Shown here piece after piece: positions 26,338 through 35,894 of a DNA stretch of 64,000 nt. This DNA is from Streptomyces sp. NRRL F-2580. GTDB lineage: Bacteria > Actinomycetota > Actinomycetes > Streptomycetales > Streptomycetaceae. The notes below the pieces were generated by a model. It saw nothing but the letters and a program-made list of their open reading frames with translations. It had not been told where the DNA came from and made no database searches. Position 1 is the stretch's first letter. Each line of letters opens with the position of its first letter. The stretch spans positions 62,001 to 126,000 of the forward strand of contig NZ_JOIR01000014.1 in NCBI RefSeq assembly GCF_000720115.1, in the 5' to 3' direction. A program made the position numbers and the translations under genes.

Positions 26338-29300
26338 CTCCCTCGAGCGGGCCGGAGGCCGACGCGGCGCTCCTCGCCGCCCCCGCCACCACCGGACCGC
26401 CGCGCGCCGTACGGGGAGGCGGCTCCGGATACGCCGAACCGGCGGACCATCGCCGACCCGACCAAGACGTGGCCGAACTCCTGCTCAGCCTGCTGGAACG
26501 CCGGTACCTGGGTGACTTCGACGCCGCCCGTTGGACCGTGGGAGGACCCGCGCGATCCGCACCGCGCCCGCTTCTGCACCAGGTCGAGGCCTTGGGCGCA
26601 CCCGTCCCCGGTGAGGACTGGAACGCGGCTCTGCCCCACGTACTGAATTCCTGCCACAGCGGTGGACACGTACTGAGCGTGGCGGTGCACGGCACCGGTA
26701 CCGTGCACCGCGTCCATTGGGGCGGACGACGGATCCCCGGGGTCTCGGCCGGCTCCACGGAGGACTTCCTGCACGGGCAGACCGGCACACTGCGTGCTCA
26801 CGTCCCCGGCCTGCGGCTCGGCCCTGCCCACCAGCCCGACGAGGGTACGCACGCGGAGCTGACCGCGTTCCTGCGGACCGCCCCCGCGCTCGCCGTAGTC
26901 ACCGGCATCCCCTCGCCTTCGTCCGGGCTCTCCCCTGCCGCGTTCCAGTCGCTGGACCGGCTCACCTCCGCCGTCGACGGGCGCTACGCCCTCGTGGTCG
27001 CCGCCGAGCCTCTGCCCGCCGCCGTTCTGGACGCCACGCTGGACCACTGCCGCCGGATCCGCAGCGAGATCCACGCGCTGGTCCGGCGTACGGTCAGCAG
27101 TACCGAGGGCAGCAGCAGTTCGACGTCCATGCCCCTCCCCCAGGCGGGTGCCGAGGCGCTGCCCGCGCTGCTGAGCAGGATCGCGGTGTTCTGCGCGCTG
27201 GCGGCGGCGGTCCCGCCGCTCGCCCCTGCTGCGGCGATGCTGCGCCCGCTGGGCCGGGTCGGCCCGCTGTCCGTCGCACTGGGCGGGCTTGCGAAATCGA
27301 CGGCCGTACCGCAGAGCACCCCCTCGGGGACGACGGGCAGCAGCCGGTCGCTCGGCGAGAGCAGCGAGCTGCTCAACGGTGCCGCCGAAGCCTGTGAGCG
27401 GCTGCTCCAGCGCCATATCGATCGACTGGAGGCGGCCCGGTCACAGGGCTGGTGGCGTACTGCGGTCTACCTCGCGGCGGAGAGCGACGGCGTGCTGGAG
27501 TCGCTTTCCGGAGCGCTGCGCGGTATCTGCAGCGGCGAGAGCACGGCTCTGGACCCGCTGCGGGTGCTACGGCTGCCGCCCGCCCTGCTGCGCGAAGCCG
27601 TTCTGCAGGGGCAGGTCCTGGCCCTGACGCCCGCCGACGGCAGCACCGGTCACCCGCTCGGTCCCGCGTTCGACGCGCTGGCCACCAACATCACCTCCAC
27701 CGAGCTGGCCGTTCTCCTCGCGCTGCCGCGCCGAGCCGTGCCCGGGCTGCCGATGCGCGAGAGCGCCGAGTTCGCGCTCGTCGCCCCCGAGGTGGAGCAC
27801 CGTCCGGTGACGCTGGGCAGGCTGCTGGACAGCCGGGGCGGCGTGCACCAGTCGGTGGCAGTCTCCGCCGAAGACCTCAATCGGCATGTGTTCATCACCG
27901 GGATGACCGGCTACGGCAAGACCACTACGGCGAAGAACCTGCTGCTGGAGGCGTACACCGGCCTGGGCGTGCCGTTCCTGGTCATCGAACCGGCCAAGGC
28001 CGAGTACCGGCATCTGGCAGCGCATCCGGGCCTCCGTGGGCGCCTGCGCGTCTTCGGCATCGGGCCTCAGGCTCCGATGCCGCTGCGGCTCAACCCGTTC
28101 GAGCCTCTTCAGGGCACCCCGCTCTCACGCCACCTGGATCTCCTGAAAGCGGTGTTCAACGCCTCGTTCCCGATGTTCGCCGGCATGTCGTATGTGTTGG
28201 AGGACGCCATGATCGAGGTGTACACCGAGCGTGGCTGGGACCTTCAGTATTCCGTCAACGATCTTCTGGGGCGCCGCCCGTCGGCGGCCGACCGTGCTGC
28301 GCTGATCCCCTCGGTCGGTGACCTGTACGGGAAGATCGAAGAGGTGCTGGACCGTCGCTCGTACGGGCGTGAGGTCCATCAGAACATGGGAGCCGCCCTG
28401 CGGTCCCGACTCGGCAGCCTGCTCGTCGGCACCAAGGGCATGGCCCTGGACACCCGGCGCGGGGTGCCGGTGACCGAGCTGTTCGAGCGTCCGGCCGTGG
28501 TCGAGCTGCGCGGCCTGGGAGACGACGAGGAGAAGTCCTTCGTCATGGCCCTGTTGCTGTGCATGCTGTACGAGCATGCGGAGGCCCGGTCCGATACCGA
28601 TGCCGCCCCGTCCGGCGTGGGACTGCGGCACCTGACCCTCATCGAGGAGGCACACCGGCTGCTGCGCGCCTCGCGCGGCCCGTCCGGCGGTGAGGTGGGG
28701 GATCCGCAGGCCAAGGCGGTGTCCATGTTCACCGACATGCTGGCCGAGATGCGCGCGTACGGCGAGGGCTTCGTCGTCGCCGACCAAGTGCCGGTCAAGC
28801 TGGCGCCGGATGTGGTGAAGAACTCCAACGTGAAGATCCTGCACCGGCTCGTGGCGGCCGACGACCGCGCGGTGGTGTCGGCGGCCGTGAACCTGACGGA
28901 CCGGCAGAGCCGTCATCTGGGGCTGCTGCCGCCCGGGGTGGCGGTGGTACACGACGAGCGGATCGGATCGGCTGTACTCGTCGCCATGCGCGAGGCGGAC
29001 GAGGTCGTGGCGGCGGGCGGCACGCAAGGGCCGGAGACCGACGACGGCCGCCCCGGTGCACCGGCCGAGGCCAACCGCCACTACCTCCACCGGCACGGAG
29101 GCTGCCGCCGTTGCCCGTCCCCCTGCACCCTGCTCCACCGGATCGACCGGCCGCCGGCCCGTCGATCGGCGGATGCCGCGTTGGCGCCGTTCTTCCAAGG
29201 GCTGGTATTCGGCCAGGCGGAGGAGTTGTGGGAGGCGTGGAGCGCCTGGAGGGCCGAGGCTCCGGCCGACGGCGAGGAAGCGTACTGCGCCTTCGCCCAG

Positions 29301-29885
29301 GCCGCGCAGCGCCATCTGGCCGCGCTCCCGCGGAGGGTCCCCGCCCGGGCCGTGGCCGCGGGACGCGGTGCGGCTCCTGCGGAGCCTGCCGCGTCCGAGA
29401 CGACCGGCGACGAGACCGGCCGTCATCTGCTGGCACGCGACCGGGCCGCGCGGGTCCTGGCGCAGCTGTGCGAGGACTGGCTGGCCGCCACGGAGCTGAC
29501 CGCACACGCCGTGGCTCGCCTGGAACAGGCTCGTGCCGAGTTCGTGGCGCTGGTGGCGAGCCGGCCGGACCGGGAACTGCCCGGTTGCACGGACTGTCCC
29601 GCGCGCTGTCGCCCCTTCGCGCTTCTCGCCGACAGCCTCCCGGCCTACGCGGCGCAGGTCGCGGCCGCTGCGGACCGCCCCGTCCCGCTGGAGTCCCGCC
29701 TACTGCTGATCGACCGCCTCGCCGACGAGTACGCTCCGGCCGCCCGCGGGGCCATGGAAAAGGACCGTGCGGCACTGTTGTACTGCATGACGGTCACTGC
29801 CAACGCCTACGACCGCGGCCTCAGCGCGCCACCCCCCACGGAGGCCCTCGACGCCCTGCGTTCGGACCGGCCGGTGGTTCCGTAG
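26334..29885 (+). CDS. Large HerA/FtsK-type ATPase with two Cys clusters
   Basis: A 1183-residue protein starting at ATG 26334 (ATGA overlap). A 500-residue N-terminal region of mixed fold precedes Walker A GMTGYGKTTTAKN (about 523-535). Walker B is HLTLIEEAHRLL (about 767-778). Between them a DUF87/HerA-like core is visible (FLVIEPAKAEYRHLA). After the ATPase are two cysteine clusters, HGGCRRCPSPC (about 920) and GCTDCPARC (about 1084), probable zinc-binding or Fe-S sites. HerA-type ATPases form hexameric rings that pump DNA or unfold partners and recur in phage-defence operons. Here it is likely the motor of the dynamin island. Length is about twice that of a bare HerA. Confidence 0.8.
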   Translation: MTPSSGPEADAALLAAPATTGPPRAVRGGGSGYAEPADHRRPDQDVAELLLSLLERRYLGDFDAARWTVGGPARSAPRPLLHQVEALGAPVPGEDWNAALPHVLNSCHSGGHVLSVAVHGTGTVHRVHWGGRRIPGVSAGSTEDFLHGQTGTLRAHVPGLRLGPAHQPDEGTHAELTAFLRTAPALAVVTGIPSPSSGLSPAAFQSLDRLTSAVDGRYALVVAAEPLPAAVLDATLDHCRRIRSEIHALVRRTVSSTEGSSSSTSMPLPQAGAEALPALLSRIAVFCALAAAVPPLAPAAAMLRPLGRVGPLSVALGGLAKSTAVPQSTPSGTTGSSRSLGESSELLNGAAEACERLLQRHIDRLEAARSQGWWRTAVYLAAESDGVLESLSGALRGICSGESTALDPLRVLRLPPALLREAVLQGQVLALTPADGSTGHPLGPAFDALATNITSTELAVLLALPRRAVPGLPMRESAEFALVAPEVEHRPVTLGRLLDSRGGVHQSVAVSAEDLNRHVFITGMTGYGKTTTAKNLLLEAYTGLGVPFLVIEPAKAEYRHLAAHPGLRGRLRVFGIGPQAPMPLRLNPFEPLQGTPLSRHLDLLKAVFNASFPMFAGMSYVLEDAMIEVYTERGWDLQYSVNDLLGRRPSAADRAALIPSVGDLYGKIEEVLDRRSYGREVHQNMGAALRSRLGSLLVGTKGMALDTRRGVPVTELFERPAVVELRGLGDDEEKSFVMALLLCMLYEHAEARSDTDAAPSGVGLRHLTLIEEAHRLLRASRGPSGGEVGDPQAKAVSMFTDMLAEMRAYGEGFVVADQVPVKLAPDVVKNSNVKILHRLVAADDRAVVSAAVNLTDRQSRHLGLLPPGVAVVHDERIGSAVLVAMREADEVVAAGGTQGPETDDGRPGAPAEANRHYLHRHGGCRRCPSPCTLLHRIDRPPARRSADAALAPFFQGLVFGQAEELWEAWSAWRAEAPADGEEAYCAFAQAAQRHLAALPRRVPARAVAAGRGAAPAEPAASETTGDETGRHLLARDRAARVLAQLCEDWLAATELTAHAVARLEQARAEFVALVASRPDRELPGCTDCPARCRPFALLADSLPAYAAQVAAAADRPVPLESRLLLIDRLADEYAPAARGAMEKDRAALLYCMTVTANAYDRGLSAPPPTEALDALRSDRPVVP

Positions 29886-30159
29886 GGGGAACTCCGGCGC
29901 CGCCGTAGCGGGATGTGACGCAATGAGGAGCCCGGCGTCGGCTCCGTCCCGCTGGTGGTGGTCCAGCGCGGCGGATTCGGGGAAGGCGCTGTCGCCGGGC
30001 GACGGACGCCGTCGAGGGCGCAGGCTCCTGCGGCAATCGCCGGACAGGTCACGGCGGCTGGCTCATACTCGAAGATGCGCCACGACACACAGGTGATGAG
30101 CCGGGAGGCCGCGGCGCAAGACGGTCCGCGGCAAGGCAGCGGGGGGATGACACACGCTC

Positions 30160-30882
30160 ATGACGACTCCGGAAACCTCCAACACGGCCACATCCGGAAG
30201 TGCGTGGCAGCTCGGCAGGGAGGAACGCGGGCTCGCGCGCCGGCTGGCCCTGGGGGTGGTGAGTGAGGTGGCCGCCGGGGAGCTGCCCCTCTTCGAGCAG
30301 CGCGCCCAGAGCCACTTCCGGCCCCGGCTGTGGAGCCGCCGGCCCTTGTCACTCGATGTCGTCGGGCTGGCGGCCGAGGTCGTGACCCCCGCCGCCCTGT
30401 CGGCCGCGGCGGGGGTGGTCGGCGTGATGTCGGCCGAGCTGGTGAGCAGGATGACCTCGCGCGTCGCCGGCCGGGTGTCCCGCCGTTGGCGACGGTCCGA
30501 GCCGGAGGCCGGGCGGGTGGAGGCCACGCCGGCGCCGACCGCCGCGGAGCTGTCCCGCTGGCATGCGGCCGCGCTGGCGGCTGCCAGGCGCCACGTGTCC
30601 GAGCCGCTGGCCGAACAGATCGCCGACTCCGTGCTGGCGGAACTCACGAGGATGCTGGCCGCCGATGCGGCGGCGGGACCGTCCTCGCCGGATCCCACCG
30701 GGCTGCCGGCGCCCGAGGCCTCGGGCGCCGGCAGCCCGGACACCGCCGAAGCGGAGGGCACCGCGGCCCTGCCGCCCGGCGGGGACCATACGCCCCCGAG
30801 GGACGACACCGAACACGGCGACGGACACGGCGAAGGTCACGGGCACGGGCGCAGGTACGGAGACGATTCAGCGGCGAGGTGA
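30160..30882 (+). CDS. Hypothetical protein with hydrophobic helix and acidic/His tail
   Basis: A 240-residue protein. A central hydrophobic stretch (LAAEVVTPAALSAAAGVVGV, about residues 70-95) may associate with membrane and is followed by basic then helical sequence. The last 50 residues are low-complexity, rich in Gly, His, Asp and Glu (HGDGHGEGHGHG). No family is recognised. It lies 275 bases after the HerA-type gene and only seven bases before the metalloprotease, so it is grouped with the island. Confidence 0.55.
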   Translation: MTTPETSNTATSGSAWQLGREERGLARRLALGVVSEVAAGELPLFEQRAQSHFRPRLWSRRPLSLDVVGLAAEVVTPAALSAAAGVVGVMSAELVSRMTSRVAGRVSRRWRRSEPEAGRVEATPAPTAAELSRWHAAALAAARRHVSEPLAEQIADSVLAELTRMLAADAAAGPSSPDPTGLPAPEASGAGSPDTAEAEGTAALPPGGDHTPPRDDTEHGDGHGEGHGHGRRYGDDSAAR

Positions 30883-30889
30883 CCACGGC

Positions 30890-33100
30890 GTGATCGTACG
30901 AGCGCTCCTCTTCTGTGCCGCGCTGATGGCCGCAGCCATCACGATCGCCCTCCCGGCCACCACCGACAAGCGAGACCAGGCGGCACAAACTTTTGCCTAC
31001 TGCGTTCCGGGGGCGATCAGGAAGTTCCAGCTGTCCCTGCCGATGACCCCCACGGAAGCAAGGATCCTTGCCCGTCAACCGGTCTGGCTGCCGGGACCGA
31101 TGCCGGAGGAGTACAGGCCCGCCCTGAAGCGCTACGTGGACGAGCAGTGCCTCCCGCCGCCGCCGAACCTGCGCGGGTCCCGCGCAGGGCTGGCCCTGGG
31201 GGCGTTGGGAGCCGGCGGCCTCGTCCTGTACTGGCTCAGCCCCTACCAGCAGATCTTCTTCCGCCGTCTGACCCGCCTGCACCCCACGCCGCGCCACGGA
31301 AGGCCCCGCGGCCACCGTCCGGACCTGGCCGATGCCGTGTACCAGCATGCAGGTGAGGCCGGGGTTAGCGTCCACGGGGTGTGGCTGAACGCCTCCGACT
31401 ACACGGGGAACGCGGTGGCCTTCGGGCACGTGCGGCAGCGGCACATCGAGCTCGCGAGCGGCATGGAGAAACTGTTCGACGAGGACCCCGGGACCTTCGA
31501 GGTCGTCATCCGGCATGAACTCGGCCACATCCGCCACCGGGACCTCGACGTCACCCACGGCGTGACCGCGCTGTGGGGTGCCTTCACCGTCCTGCTCGCC
31601 GCCACCTTCTGCTTCGCCGTGTCCGAGTACGCCGGTCAGGGTGAGTACCTCCTTCGGCTGTCGTTCCATCTCGCCCTGCTCGCCTACGTGCTCTATGCGG
31701 CCCGCAACACCTTTCTCCAGTCGCGCGAACTGCACGCCGACGCGTTCGCCGTTAGCGGTTCAACAGAATCGGGCACCGGGGAAGATCGCCGAAGGAAGCT
31801 CGACGAGTTCTTCGCCCGCTTGGCCGCGCAGCGTACCCCCACCGTCCGAGGGGCCCGCTTCGTGATCACCGGCACGACCCCTGCGGCGGCGGCCAGGAGG
31901 GAACTCGGCCTCGCCACCTGGCCGTTCGCAACCCATCCAGCACTCCAACGACGCAGGGCGGCGCTTCGGCATCCCGCCCTGGCAGGCGAACTCAACGCCT
32001 GGGAAGTGGCGTTGACGGGATGCATCGCCATGTTCGCCATCAACCTGCTGCTGGGAAACAGCTATGACGTCATGATGATCGCGTTTGACGTGGGATTCCT
32101 GGACGACGTCGTAGACCTCTCCCCGGTCTACCCCTGGCTCGCGATCCCCCTGCTCCTACCGGCCGGAGCCGTGCTGGGTCTCGGCATCCGGCACACGGTG
32201 GCCGCCTGGGGTGGCGCCCGCAACGGCCCGGCGCTGACACGCCGTCTGGCGCTCCTCACAGGGGGCCTGTGGTCGGGGCTGTGCGTCGGATGCATGGTTC
32301 ATCCGACGCAGGAGTTCGGTCCGGACCGGTCCGAGCAGCTCAGCCTGATGTGGTGGCACCGGTTCACCGACGGAGTCGGGCTCGGCCTCGCGTTGACGGC
32401 GATACTCTCCGTCCTGGCCCTCGCACTGTTCGCCCTGGTCTGTGACACCGTCTGCCGTCCGCGGGTGGCGTCGTCCATGGTCGGCGCGTACGGCGCCCTC
32501 ACCGCGCTGGCCTGGTTCCCGACGGCCCTTCCTGACGGGACCGCACCGTATCTCCACACTGCGGTGGTCGGCGTCGCCGTGCTGAGCGGCGCGGTGCTGC
32601 CGTTCCTGCTCCGCCGGCTTGGACGGCCCGTTCCCGTGGTGCCCTTCCCAGAGGGGCCGGTGACACGGGTCGAGGCTCCGGACACGACGAAACCACGGCT
32701 CCTGCTGGCTCATGCGATCACCGCCGCTGTCGCGGCCTGGGCCGTCGGCATCGCGGCGAAATACCTTGTGGACACTCCCGATTCGCCCCTCACGCTGGTG
32801 GCCTCGCTGGGGCTGATCTGCCACGTCGCCGCCCTCGCCGCAGCCGCCGCAGCCCCGCACGACGCCGAGTTCCGGCGCAGGGCCCGATGCGCCGCCGTCA
32901 GCCTGGCGGTCGGTGGCGGAGCGGCTGCCGTGCAATCGGCGTCCGTTCCCATAGTCCTGATACTGCTCGGGCCGGTGGCCGGCGTGATGGTGGCCGGCCG
33001 GACCTCCGCGGTGTCGCTCTACGCCCTACGCCACCGCAGAAGCCTGCCACGGCCACGGCGGGCATCGCGGGCCGGGCGCCGCTGCGACGAAGACGCGTAG
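30890..33100 (+). CDS. M48-family membrane metalloprotease
   Basis: A 736-residue protein from GTG 30890 (GAGGTGA eight bases upstream). A signal-anchor-like first helix is followed by a second membrane helix (about 105-120). The zinc motif is FEVVIRHELGHIRHRDLD (HELGH about 209-213), and the downstream glutamate is in SRELHADAFAV (E about 280). The C-terminal half has about ten predicted membrane helices, far more than HtpX. M48 proteases cleave membrane proteins. Placed last in the run of genes, it could degrade or activate the membrane components of the island. Confidence 0.75.
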   Translation: MIVRALLFCAALMAAAITIALPATTDKRDQAAQTFAYCVPGAIRKFQLSLPMTPTEARILARQPVWLPGPMPEEYRPALKRYVDEQCLPPPPNLRGSRAGLALGALGAGGLVLYWLSPYQQIFFRRLTRLHPTPRHGRPRGHRPDLADAVYQHAGEAGVSVHGVWLNASDYTGNAVAFGHVRQRHIELASGMEKLFDEDPGTFEVVIRHELGHIRHRDLDVTHGVTALWGAFTVLLAATFCFAVSEYAGQGEYLLRLSFHLALLAYVLYAARNTFLQSRELHADAFAVSGSTESGTGEDRRRKLDEFFARLAAQRTPTVRGARFVITGTTPAAAARRELGLATWPFATHPALQRRRAALRHPALAGELNAWEVALTGCIAMFAINLLLGNSYDVMMIAFDVGFLDDVVDLSPVYPWLAIPLLLPAGAVLGLGIRHTVAAWGGARNGPALTRRLALLTGGLWSGLCVGCMVHPTQEFGPDRSEQLSLMWWHRFTDGVGLGLALTAILSVLALALFALVCDTVCRPRVASSMVGAYGALTALAWFPTALPDGTAPYLHTAVVGVAVLSGAVLPFLLRRLGRPVPVVPFPEGPVTRVEAPDTTKPRLLLAHAITAAVAAWAVGIAAKYLVDTPDSPLTLVASLGLICHVAALAAAAAAPHDAEFRRRARCAAVSLAVGGGAAAVQSASVPIVLILLGPVAGVMVAGRTSAVSLYALRHRRSLPRPRRASRAGRRCDEDA

Positions 33101-33522
33101 AACGGGAACACCGAACCCGGTGTACGGGCGCCGCCGGACCCTGAAGATCAGGTCGAGCGGGCGGCCCGCCTCAGCCCTCGGGGTCGCGCAGGCCGACGCA
33201 GCCACGGCGCAACAGCAGACGCGGCAGCGGGAGCGGCGGGCGCCGGGGCGGGGCCAGCGGCGGGAGCGGCGGCCGGAGCGCGGGCGGCCTGCTCGGCCCA
33301 GCAGGGGGCGGGGCCCGGGTTTGCGCGCTCGACAAAGACTCGCCCCCTTGGTGCTTCGGCGGACCTGCTGTGTCGCGCAGTGCGTCGGCCGGATCGGTCG
33401 GCTATGGGACGTGCGATCCGTCGGCGGCGGTGATCCGGCGCCTCAACGACCTCGCCCCGGTCGACCCCCGCCCGGCGGGACCGGCACGCCGACCGCACTG
33501 GACCAGCCCTTAGGGTTTGCCC
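33101..33522. other. Intergenic, possible decayed coding DNA
   Basis: About 420 bases. The reverse strand from about 33330 to 33148 reads as an Ala/Pro-rich tail ending LRRPARPRGLRRAARST, which may be the relic of a gene's C-terminus. A short hairpin around ACCGAACCCGGT near 33107 might end transcription of the island. No intact gene. Confidence 0.35.
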
Positions 33523-34797
33523 ATGAGCTTGACAGCAGGTCACGAGGAAGGAGCCGTGCCCGGTCCGACGGCATCGGCGCGGGGCTGGCAGGCGCCGAGC
33601 GCGGTCGAGCGGGGGCTGTACGAGGCGAAGGCGCGCGGCGACTGGCCCGCGTACTACGACCTCGTCGCACGGGCCGACCTGTACATGCTGCAGTCGCGGG
33701 CGTACGTCGACGCGAACGGGAGCAACACCCGCTTCCACCCCTACTGGAACCCGCAGACCCAGACCGTGTGCCTGGCCGTCTACACCGGCGGCATGCTGCC
33801 GCCGCCCGTCGCCGACCCGGTCTACAACTGCTACGACCTGGGCTGGTTCGCGGAAGTCTGGAACCAGGACGACCCGCCCTACCTAGTCGTCAACCCCGGC
33901 AGCCCCTGCGAGGGCGTCCTGCCGGCCGGGCCGGAAGGCCGCGCCCTGTGGCAGCGTCACTCCGCACCGGTCGAACGGCCGGGGCTGGCCCCCGACGTCG
34001 TCCACACCCTGGAGGTGGGCGGCCCCCGCACCGGCCACGTCGCCTTCGGTCTCGCGGCCGGCGCGCACATCAACGTGCACAACGGGCGCTACTGGAACTC
34101 GATGGCCTACCACGGCTGCGGCTACCGCAACGAAAAGCGCACGCTGGAACGCTGGTGGGGCGTCACCACCCGCAGGGACTGGCAGGACACGCAGGAACAG
34201 CTGCTGCGCGCCGCAATGGTCAGCGGGGCCTGGGAGTCCGTCCTGCAACTTCGCCGCGCCATGGCCCTGGACTTCGCCGGGCCCGTCGATGTCGACCACT
34301 GGCGCCAGGCCGCGGTGAACGTGGTGCGCCAGCGCGCCGAGGCCGCCGCCGAACTCCGCCTGACCGCGGACGGCGTCACCCCGAGCCGCACCGTCACCGC
34401 CACTGAGCTGGAGGACCAAGTGACCGGCCTTCAAAGGCTGATCGGCCGCATCGCCCGCTACGAGGCGCGGTTCCGCGCCGACGGCCTGCTTCCCGAGGGG
34501 GGCTTCGTCCGCAGCGTCGAAGCCTGGGACTACGGCCGGGCCTCCGGCATGGCCCGCTGGGGACTCGCCGCCCGCCTGTGCTCCCTGCAGGAGGCGGAGG
34601 CCGCCGTGGTCCAGGCGGGCCGTCTCGTGCAGCTCAACTACCGCTCATGGGAAGACTTCTCGGCCGCCTACGCCCTGGGCCGCTGCCTCCACTTCGACGA
34701 GGAGGAGTTCGGCGAGTGGTACGAGACGGTCCTCACGACCCACCGTGCCCTGACCACGGACCCGGCCAGCCCGTGGCGCACGCTTCCCTGGACCTGA
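33523..34797 (+). CDS. DUF1266 protein with SseB-like N-terminal region
   Basis: A 424-residue protein from ATG 33523 (TAGGG upstream). An SseB-like N-terminal domain (DLYMLQSRAYVDANGSNTRF, about 48-67) is followed by a middle region. A C-terminal DUF1266 domain (VEAWDYGRASGMARWGLAAR, then LNYRSWEDFSAAYALGRCL) is characteristic. DUF1266 proteins are common in Streptomyces, often near secretion or polymorphic-toxin loci; biochemical role unknown. It follows the dynamin island on the same strand after 420 bases, so membership is possible but not supported by coupling. Confidence 0.75.
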   Translation: MSLTAGHEEGAVPGPTASARGWQAPSAVERGLYEAKARGDWPAYYDLVARADLYMLQSRAYVDANGSNTRFHPYWNPQTQTVCLAVYTGGMLPPPVADPVYNCYDLGWFAEVWNQDDPPYLVVNPGSPCEGVLPAGPEGRALWQRHSAPVERPGLAPDVVHTLEVGGPRTGHVAFGLAAGAHINVHNGRYWNSMAYHGCGYRNEKRTLERWWGVTTRRDWQDTQEQLLRAAMVSGAWESVLQLRRAMALDFAGPVDVDHWRQAAVNVVRQRAEAAAELRLTADGVTPSRTVTATELEDQVTGLQRLIGRIARYEARFRADGLLPEGGFVRSVEAWDYGRASGMARWGLAARLCSLQEAEAAVVQAGRLVQLNYRSWEDFSAAYALGRCLHFDEEEFGEWYETVLTTHRALTTDPASPWRTLPWT

Positions 34798-35040
34798 GAA
34801 TCCCGCTTCAGCGCCACGGTTCGGCGCCGGCGAGCACCTCGTACACCTCCCCGTCGACGCCCGCCTCTCGGGCGACCCCGTGGCCCGGTGCGGATGATCG
34901 ACCACGGCGGCGGACAGAACACGCAGTTCCCGCGCCTGCCAAGAGGCCGGGCCCCGGAGCGCTGTGCTGGGTACGAAGACCAAGCCGTCTGAGTATGTAC
35001 GCCCATGCGTACGGCGCACTCCGGTCGGTGCAATGAGCTC

Positions 35041-35340
35041 ATGACCGCGACTTCTCCCCCGAGGCCTCCGGCCGCGCGGCTCCTGACCCCGCCGTGGTGG
35101 CTGGCACCTGCCCTGTTCACCGTGGCAGCGGCACTGGGTGGCGCGTGGGGCTACCGCTCCTCCCCGATCGTTCATGCGTCGGCGTGGCTTGCCCTGCCGT
35201 ACGTCGTTCCGGCGGCACTGGTGGCAGCCTCCTGGTGGCCGCCATCGCGCACAGGCGCAAAGGCCCGCGGCATGGTCCTGGGCGTGGTGGGCGTCTTCGT
35301 GGCCCTGGTGTACGCGCGCCTGGCGACCGTCGTGCTGTAG
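35041..35340 (+). CDS. Small two- to three-helix membrane protein
   Basis: A 99-residue protein from ATG 35041 with hydrophobic segments WWLAPALFTVAAALGGAWGY, WLALPYVVPAALVAASWW and MVLGVVGVFVALVYARLAT. No domain or partner recognised. An in-frame ATG at 35005 is possible, but its extra residues are hydrophilic and neither start has a clear ribosome site. Confidence 0.55.
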   Translation: MTATSPPRPPAARLLTPPWWLAPALFTVAAALGGAWGYRSSPIVHASAWLALPYVVPAALVAASWWPPSRTGAKARGMVLGVVGVFVALVYARLATVVL

Positions 35341-35548
35341 GCGGTGGCCTTCGTACTGTGGGCCTTTCAGGGCGGTGGCTGAGGCCGGGTGAACCGGCGC
35401 GTAGGTTTCTGCCAAGGCGTCCGGTGTGCAGCGCTGTGAGACGGCCCGTGCCTCGTCGCGGAGGCCGACGACCTGCACCATCTTCCGTGCCGCCCGAGCA
35501 GCGGATCACCGGCGCAGGCAAGAATGGAAGGAACGGGGGGTAGTGGAA

Positions 35549-35746
35549 ATGGAATACCTGGTAGTCGTGGGGATCGGTCTCGCCTGGGGGCTCTTCCAGG
35601 CCTGGCGCGGCGGCGCATTCGGCGGCAGGCCCCCGCAACTTCAACAACGTTCCCGCTCGTGGAGGAACGACGGCGTCAGCTTCTCCTGTGGGAACGATGC
35701 GTCCTGCGGTGGCGGCTCCTCCTGCGGTGGCAGCGGAGGCGACTGA
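35549..35746 (+). CDS. Small membrane protein with Cys/Gly-rich tail
   Basis: A 65-residue protein: one N-terminal helix (MEYLVVVGIGLAWGLFQAW), a short basic region, then SCGNDASCGGGSSCGGSGGD at the C-terminus. GGGGGG lies eight bases before ATG 35549. Similar one-helix proteins with a cysteine-glycine tail are known to me from actinomycetes, without known function. The three evenly spaced cysteines could bind metal or form disulfides. Confidence 0.6.
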   Translation: MEYLVVVGIGLAWGLFQAWRGGAFGGRPPQLQQRSRSWRNDGVSFSCGNDASCGGGSSCGGSGGD

Positions 35747-35894
35747 TACCCAGCGACTCCCCGCACTCGCCCGAGCCGGCGTCAGTCGTGGCTGCGGGTG
35801 CCGCTGGCGAGCATGCCCGCCAGCGGGGCGCGGCGGCCGGTGTGGTGGTGGAGCGCGAACGGGCGGACCCGGGACGCAAGCGCGGACGGTGGCG

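Noticed and set aside
33523..34797. DUF1266 gene as part of the dynamin island
   Set aside because: Separated by about 420 bases without overlap, and no functional link is visible; kept as a separate gene.
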